This document shows, piece after piece, positions 26,601 to 35,600 of a stretch of 64,000 bases of DNA. Below the pieces are notes generated by a model, which saw only the letters and a program-made list of their open reading frames with translations, searched no databases and had not been told where the DNA came from. The stretch lies in the NCBI GenBank assembly GCA_934047225.1, contig OW203988.1:8032229-8096228 (forward strand). Direction: 5' to 3'. The position numbers were made by a program, and so were the translations under genes. The first letter of the stretch is position 1, and each line of letters opens with the position of its first letter. The stretch comes from Ypsolopha sequella (taxonomy: Eukaryota; Arthropoda; Insecta; Lepidoptera; Ypsolophidae).

Positions 26601-29600
26601 ATTGAAATGATAAATATTCTCTCAATTCTACAAACATATTCTTGAAAAGTGAGAAAATGTATGCTGTGGCTAGTCATTTTAGATTGTTTGTCATTATTTT
26701 GGGTTTAATGAGATATTTCTATAGTAGAGGATGTCAATACAATAAGAAAAAACGTTGTCTTGAGACCGGTTTCGCAGCCGGATTGTGAAAAACCCGCCTT
26801 TTTCTGATTAATCGAAACAGAAAACTTAAATTCAAAATTCACTATTCAACAAAACCTTAGGTATTACCTATGTATTGTGCATTGCCATCGCAAAGTTTCT
26901 ATTGGTTTCTGTAAAAAAGAATTTCAGAAAATTTTAATTAAAAAGTTTTTCTTTGAATAACTATTGAGTGAATTTTGAATTTAAGTGTTCTGTTTCGATT
27001 AATTTGTAAAAGGCGAGTTTTTCACAATCCGGCTACGAAACCGCTCTTAAATGAATAATGTTTGCATTATATATTCGATTAGGAACAATAATAATGATGC
27101 AATTTACTCAAAGGATTTAAATAAAACTATGATAGAAATATACTATACATTTTTTTGACACTTGGCGATTTATCCATCGTAAAAAGATACTACAAATAAA
27201 ACAATGTCATTGCGGTACAAAAACGCAGAAAAAAAATCTAGCTTTAAACCGGGATCAAAGGATTTACTTTGTGAATATTTTACTATATATCCTTTTCTCC
27301 ATGTCTGTACAAGACTATTTTAGTTATTTTGATCTGATGATTAGTATTTTTATAGTAATTTAAGTTATTTCACTACAAAACTGTTGCATATCTAAAGTTT
27401 CTTATTACGTTTTCGAATTCCCATTACCATTTCATTGCTTCTTACCATGCATTCTCTACTCGTCAAGATAGGCTACTTTGTCACTCCAGTTTACATATTC
27501 ACAAAATTTTCTAGTAAATGTTCATCAGTAACATCAACCACATGCCCACGCTTACATATTTCAAGTAATTTAAGTTATTTCACTACAAAACTGTTGCATA
27601 TCTAAAGTTTCTTATTACGTTTTCGAATTCCCATTACCATTTCATTGCTTCTTACAATGCATTCTCTACTCGTCAAGATAGGCTACTTCGTCACTCCAGT
27701 TTACATATTCACAAACTTTTCTAGTAAAGCCGAATACTGTTCATCAGTAACATCAACCACAGGCCCACGCTTACATATTTCAAGTAAGGATTAAGATTTC
27801 TGTTGTATGGAAATTTACTCATCTACATCTTGCTTACATCATTAAGTCTTTAAGCTGTTTCTCATGTTAATTCTGTTCATGCAGATTGTCATTGTTATTC
27901 GCGATTTTTGTATAAATTTGTGTTAATAATGAGTCATAATTTGCGCTTTCTTTTCTGTTTTTTTTTAAATAACATAGAGTATCGCTTCCAAATGGGGCAA
28001 AGGTCGTTTAATTTTAGAAAGCTCTTTGGGTTGTTTAGCGCGCGTGGCGAGCTTTTTCTAAAGCTTTTTTTACAAATTTTATAGATTTGTGATATTTACC
28101 GGATGTAAATGGACGGGTAATATGAAATTAAGCCACATACTCGGCTGATCATATGGAAAAATATTCTCGTTCTTTCAACTTTAACTCCCGGTTATATTAA
28201 ATGCGCACGGTAGAAAATATTTACTTGAGAGTAATTTTGGGACATAATTCATCCATGCTTAAATAGCATGGGCATAATTCATCATATTAACATTAACAAA
28301 ACCAAAACAGGAATAAATAAAATCGTGCTGCCTGCTTTTAATAAAAAGTAAAACAATAAATTATTTGACACCCAATTTCATGATATAATCTTATTTAAAA
28401 GGATCTCATACACACATATATCTTTAAATCTGAAGATGGCAAGGTCGTTCAGATCCTATACAAATATAAAATGTCCGACAGAATTATTGATAGCGACATT
28501 ATTCAAAATGATACAAATAAGTCTTCTGACAAGTTTGCCCACACATATATGAGTCAGATAAGTAGTATACAATATTGTAGACTTATTGTCAGGGATACTA
28601 CGTGTCATCTTTAAAAAAAACCTATTCACTAGTATCACAATATATTCTATATGCCAATTATCCTATTCTTACTCCTATCAATCGCAATTAGTTTGGGAAA
28701 TTGTATGGTTTCATGGTTTGATGTCCCTTAGTTTTCCTAAAGAGAGGGCTTCATTCAGTAAAACCCTCCTTGATTTGATTAGATCCAAAGACTTTATATT
28801 AAGGCGAGGTACAACCACGCATATCGACGATGAGAACGAAAACCATTTTTATCGGATACTTATTAGAATTTCGTATGGTACAGGCTAGGGCGCATGTGAG
28901 AAAAGTACATAAAATGACGTTATTTCGCAGGTAATTCGTATTTTTATGGAAACCTATTAAGACTCACATAAAGTGCTCGGTTTTGCATTTAATACATCAG
29001 TATAACTATATGGTTTTCGAATAAGTAATGAACGGTTGTTGTCGCTCAAAATTCTGAGGGGTAGTTTGACTCTGTTCCGAAACCCTACACTTGACGTCAT
29101 AAATGTCTAGTTTTAGGCTAATCGGGATAGCACCTCACCTTAAAATAAGATTATATAAGATTCATAATTTTGTTTAAGGTCAAGTACTTCTTTGCTTTGA
29201 TTCTCATAGTTAGGTGTCACGTATTTTAAACAAATCTACAGTACCTATAATAAAAACCATAAAACAGCTTCTGAATGACGCCCACTATTCTTCCAAAAAT
29301 ACGGATGATTGAACCGAACCGATTCTACGGCATCTAGCTCCGAAGACGCGGAAGTGACCTAACCTTCTGAGTCACCATGGATAGGTACTTGCTTCTATAC
29401 CACACTTCTTATTGCAACGATTAATGACCAGACCGGCTATTCTAACACTTTTTCGCACTCTAAATTTCAGTCATACCAATTTTGTTATTGGCATACTAAA
29501 AACTATTTGATGTCAGGAATGTACAATGTATTTCGAAATTTTATTATGAACCAGAATTACTGTTCTGAATCGAACTAGAGTTTTTGAACTTACATTTATC

Positions 29601-32600
29601 AATTTTCAGGGTTTTTTACAGGGAACTGTTTTATCATTATCAATTTTTTAAATGTAATTTTTCCTGGAGGAGGAAAACCTTATACTTCAACATACATGCG
29701 AAAAATATTTTATTAATTTAAAATTATAATTATTTTATGGTTAATTCTCTTGTGTTTGTAAATATTCCTTAGAAGTTAACATTATAATATCATTGCAGTA
29801 CAGAAACGCAGAAAGAAAAGTAATCCAGATGTGAGGAGCTCTGAACCGGGATCAGATTTACATTTATTTCTGCGTTTCTAAATATTAATTTATATATCCT
29901 TGCGATGGATAAATCGCCAAGTGTTCAAACATATGAAACATAGAAATTTATTTCTGTCACAATTCCTTAGAAGACCAAGTAGTGCAGAGTATGCATGACA
30001 ACTAGTTTGTTTTTAAATTTGGCTTAAAGTGTTTTTTTTTTCTAATAAATTTATTTATAGACATGTTATTCAGCTTTAATTTATAAGTGTGCAACTTGCA
30101 GCAAAAACCATTTGCAAACACTTAGGCAGATTTTACGTGTATGTAGCGTTACACTACTCACTCTGATACTTAATCCCTGCAATAACAGTTGTATTTTAAA
30201 CAAAAAATATATTGCAATTTTCTAGACTAACTGAATTAAATACAATCATCTATTCAGGATGCGATAGCGGTAAAAATAACGGTTACCGTTACATATTTCC
30301 GAGAATTTCGCACAGTTACTTTTGTAGATAATGGCGATAATTTGTTTTATTTGAAATTGATTTATAATGCCAGCTTTAATTTTGTCTTGAATAAGGAATA
30401 AAGTAGGTCTTGTCAAGCTCACCTTTAGATTCGAATAAAGTAGGTCTTGTCAAGCTCATCTTTAGATTCGAATAAAGTAGGTCTTGTCAAGCTCACCTTT
30501 AGATTCGAATAAAGTAGGTCTTGTCAAGCTCACCTTTAGATTCGAATAAAGTAGGTCTTGTCAAGCTCACCTTTAGATTCGAATAAAGTAGGTCTTGTCA
30601 AGCTCACCTTTAGATTCGAATAAAGTAGGTCTTGTCAAGCTCACCTTTAGATTCGAATAAAGTAGGTCTTGTCAAGCTCACCTTAAGATTCGAATAAAAT
30701 AAGAGGGAGGAAGTGTGCAGTTATTAAAAAAATCTTTGTTGGTACATACGTGACATCAGAAATTTCAATTTACGTTATTACAAGCAAAAAGTAAAATGGC
30801 AAAAAACCCAAGTATGAAAAGTGGCAGTAAATAACATAATGATTAATTAATCATAATGAATCACGGATGAGCGTCGAGTTTTTTATAGGATTGAGAAAAC
30901 ATGTATAAGTATATCGATTCATGGAAGGAGTATCTTACGCTAATGTACCTTTTATATCGGGTGTTTTAATTATGTGTTCAGAAAATTAAACCACATGCTC
31001 TACTGATCATAGTGAAGCACGCAATAGAGAAACATTTGAAACAAAGCGAATTAAAAATTCACTTAAAGTCAGATTGAGCACCTCATTTTGCATCAATCAG
31101 AACTGAACTCCACGCGACGTTTACTTTAGTTTGAGGCGTATGACCACGCTAAATAAGCAACTCGATGTGTGTCGGTACAAATATCAACGGAAACGGCATT
31201 GAAATAATGTTCATTTCAGCGCGCCTTGAAAAGTGGCTTTTACGACAACCACTGCGTCTCCGGCTAGCGCAAAATAGGAGAAAATAATACTTTTCACATG
31301 GACGCCATTAACAAAAAAAATTTTGGATTTAAATTTTTTAGGTCTAAAAATTTCCTACAATTTGGTGAAATAATGATTAAAATCGCTTTAGGCGTTTGGA
31401 AGGAGTAAGAGAATTCCTGTGTTAATCATGTGAAACTTTCGATTTTTTTTGTCAAAACTTACAATAGAAAGACAGTTTATGAAATTTAAAATTTATTTTT
31501 GACTATAATGCCTATCATATATTTTTATGAAAGTTTTTGGACCACCCGTGTGGGAGGAGTAGGCCTTCAAAGACAGGTCCAAATTGCAGTTCCATTCGCC
31601 TTAAAATAGCGCGCTTGAGTCGTGGCTGTTACTACCACCGAGAAACACGCGCTCACGAAAAACTCCGTTTTCATATAATAACTCTGCTTCTGAATGAAAT
31701 TAAGTATTAAAATATTCTAAAATGTTTAGACGGGATTATTGTTCACTTATTTTTATACAAATTTCAAGGAAGGCTTTTTAACTAGAAAAACATTACATTT
31801 AGATGGAACTTCGTAATTTTTTGCTATCGATCGAACTTAAAGCTTTTGCGTTTTTTCCAAATTGTTTAGATGAGCCCTATTGTCTACTATCTGTATTATT
31901 TTTATTAAACCGATTGACCAAGTTACACAATGTGAAATGGTCATTTGAAGTTGTACATCTGACCTTATACCTACTCGTCGTTTTCTATGGCAAAGCGAAA
32001 AAAAAAAGTATTTTTTGACTTAAAAGCACTTGTACGTTATAGTTTCACTTTATTTATGTTTCTCCCAACCGGTTTTGGATATTAGATTATTAGATTAGAT
32101 ATTAGAATATTAGATCATTAGAATATACAAAATATTAGAATACATTTCATTGACACCAGGCACTAGCTCTGAGCAACGTAAACAATGCGACGACGATATT
32201 TACATTGCTCAGAGCTAGAACCTGGAGTCAATGAAATATATTCTAATATTTTGTATTTAAATCTTCCCTTGAAAATGGAGTAAAATCCAAAACCGGTTGG
32301 GAGAAACAATAAAGAGAAACTATAACGTACAAGTGCTTTTAACTCAAGATGTGTTTCAAGTTTCACCAAGTGCCGACAATCGCAAGTATAAATATAAGAA
32401 AGTACCTATTTGCTAAAGTCATACAAGAAATGTTTATCTGTATAACCAGTAGAGCATGTGATTAAAATTTCTGAGCATGTCCTGTATGTTATAAAAAGTG
32501 TAATTTATATGTGAGCCTTATAATTATGTCACAATTTGTATCTTTAGAAAACTTTCCTCTCATTTTCAAGATAAATCTAAATTATTTGTAGACGCATTTT

Positions 32601-35600
32601 GGCAAAAACAACCATATTATTAATACCACAGTCAATGTTGATAATAAATTTCGGAGAACTTAAAGGGTTTAACTCGCTACGAGTCATATACATTTCGCGG
32701 GTACTTGCCACAAGAAGGTCGAAAAGTTTAAAATAATAGGTCTTTACATATGAAATTGCCGAAATTTTCTTACAGATTCATGAGTTTATAATTCCTGTAA
32801 TTCAATAGCTATTTCAATTATTTGTTTTTTGTTTGTAAGTTGATTTCAAGGTTTTATATCTACGTATTAAATTTTGTTTTTATTTTCAGTTTGATTATAA
32901 AAATATAAATCTTCAAAAACAGTTCGTCCTAAATGCCATCCATTTTCCATGATAAGATTAAATGTCATAAGATTCGTAATAACTTTTATAGCTGTCACTT
33001 TTCAAAAATTAAATTAATGTTGCTGTTAGCATAATATTGTGTCATTCATACTCATTCATACACAAATAAATTACATAATTTGGATTTTTCATTCCTAAAA
33101 AATGCAAAAATGTTAGTACTGAAAATCGAGTTTCCTTCAAATTCTCTATAGAAAACGGCAAGTCATATGTAAAGGCCTAATATTACAACCCTTCCCCAGC
33201 ATTAACGTTTTCTGGGTCAAGTGCCACTTCTGCTAGCAGCTGCTAGAAGCGTTTTGCATTTGCAACCAATTTTTAACAAACATAATGAGTATTAATTTTA
33301 TTTCATGCACTCTTTTCTCGTTTTATTTTCTTGAACCCCCACCGATATTAAAACGTTACGCCCGTGCCCATACGTTACTAAATAAAAGTGATTCTGTTGG
33401 GATTCTTCATTTGTGTCATCGTAATTACCGACCTTGTTCTATTTACGGGTCAGTATTGTTATAAGTATTATTTATAGTCCTTACTTGTTATTGTTTAATA
33501 TGTTCTTAGTGGGAGTTTGTATAAAAAGATGATCTTTGGTAGGTATGTAGTTATGTATGTATATTTATTGATATATTGTTTTATTGGAGTCCTTTTGGTT
33601 TTTCTTTTCCCGGTTTCAGTGTCAATAGACAATACCTTGCCCAGACATATAGTCAAGAATAATATATTTCTGTAATTACACATTACAAGTTTTTTCAGCA
33701 ATTTCTTCCGACAGATACACATCTCATAAAAGTTTGGTTCATTGTAATATTAACCTCATTATAATACAGTCAATGTCACAGAGGGCATGCTTTATTGGAA
33801 AATAAAATACCTGTAGATACATACAGAAAGCGAGGCTGTGTCACTGGCATTGGTGAGTTTTTTTTAAACCCATCTTGGAATAGTCGAATCACCTTAGCAC
33901 GTCTTTATAAAGGCAGAGTAAGTCTCACTCAATATGGCCATATTGGACAACGGGTGTCAGTTGACATGATCACAGATGCAAGTGATAAGTTATCTGTGGT
34001 GATCTTATATACATATTCAAAACTAAAAGGTAGCGATTTTCTACGAACATAGTAGATATCATAACAGCGAAAGAATGTAATTGGTGGCTGAACCAGCTGA
34101 ATAAATAGTTTTGGACTATTTAGTGTATTTTCAGGGATTACGCAAAAGTTTCACTGTCGCTTTGGAGGAATATGGTAGAGTACAAAGAGAATTGTCGTAA
34201 AAGTTGCTGGCTGTTCTTCTATTACAGTAAAGTTGGTTTCCTTGTATGGCGTTCAAAGTAAATAGAATAGATTCAAAGTAAATAAGAACTCGTACAGGAG
34301 CGTGAGTTATGGTAATTACAAATACATTACGGAGATGTTTTGTCCATATAATCTTGTTTAACCATTATTAAAACCTACACACTTCATTACTTGTAATTAC
34401 GATGTTAACCTACGACGTCTTGATTTTATTTGCATAGTTACAATGTGGTTTTGGTTTACTTAAAACAATAAACAACACGGCCCGAATTATCATGTAAGTG
34501 TTGGTCGTTCTGTCAGGTGTTTTCTCACTGTTCTGTTTTCCTGTAATGTCTTCTTTAAAATAAAAGGAGTCGTTATCGCAAAAAATTTACAGTTAACTGT
34601 TGTAAATGTTGCGGGGCTAAAGCCACATGAAATTCTAGAAACCAGCACGGATCTTGAGCCCTCGATTCTATTGAATGCTGATGTGATGCCCAAAGTGCAT
34701 GCTGGGGAGTAAGTAAAAAGTGTACTCACCAGCGCGGAACACCTCGCCACAGCCATCGCAGCGGGACGCGAACTGGGCATCGTAGCAGTTGCCGCAGTAG
34801 ATCTTGTCGAGCTTGGAGCCGAACTGCTTGTCCACCAGCGAAACGCGGCACTTGGCGCAGAGGAAGCAGGCCTCGTGCCAGTGCTTGTCCTTGTACGACA
34901 GATCCTGCACGAGGAATAAGGGAAGCGCATCAGAATGAGTCTAAACCTTGTACTCCAGATAAGGAGCGTGATGTGATGGGTGATGGATGACCAGAGAGGT
35001 GATGATGTATGAGCATGTGTGATGGTTTATTATTATCACATTAGCTATAATAAATAAAACGATATAATGACATTGAAGTTTATGTATGAACGTTAAAATG
35101 TTCTGTAGCTTTATCACGCGAACGATCGCACATGCACCAGCGAATATGAAATGCAAGGCTATTGACATTTTAAATTTGTAAGGATGTTATTTAGACGATA
35201 ATAAGAATTTGTCGTTTGTGAAATTAATACGCGTCATAACAAAAATAAATTTTGGCGTAGCTATTTGAAATTTTGACAATATGCACCAGTTATTACGCTA
35301 ACTAAAATTAACTACAAACAACATGTGTTATCTCATATATTAATAAAATTTCTGAAAACCTTGAACTTGACAAAACAATAATGTCACTGCAAATAAATTG
35401 TGAAAACTTTACGTTATTGATGTGATGATTTTTGGGTTTCAATGACTCTTTAAAAGATGCGTGTAGGCGGCGGCTGTGATTTAACGTTTAACAACGTTAA
35501 CAGGTTCTTAAACATCTATTTGTTTTCCTTTTAGGACACACATATCGAAAGAAACATGGCCTTGTTTAATTACAATTTCCTCATCTGTAAAATTGCTTTT

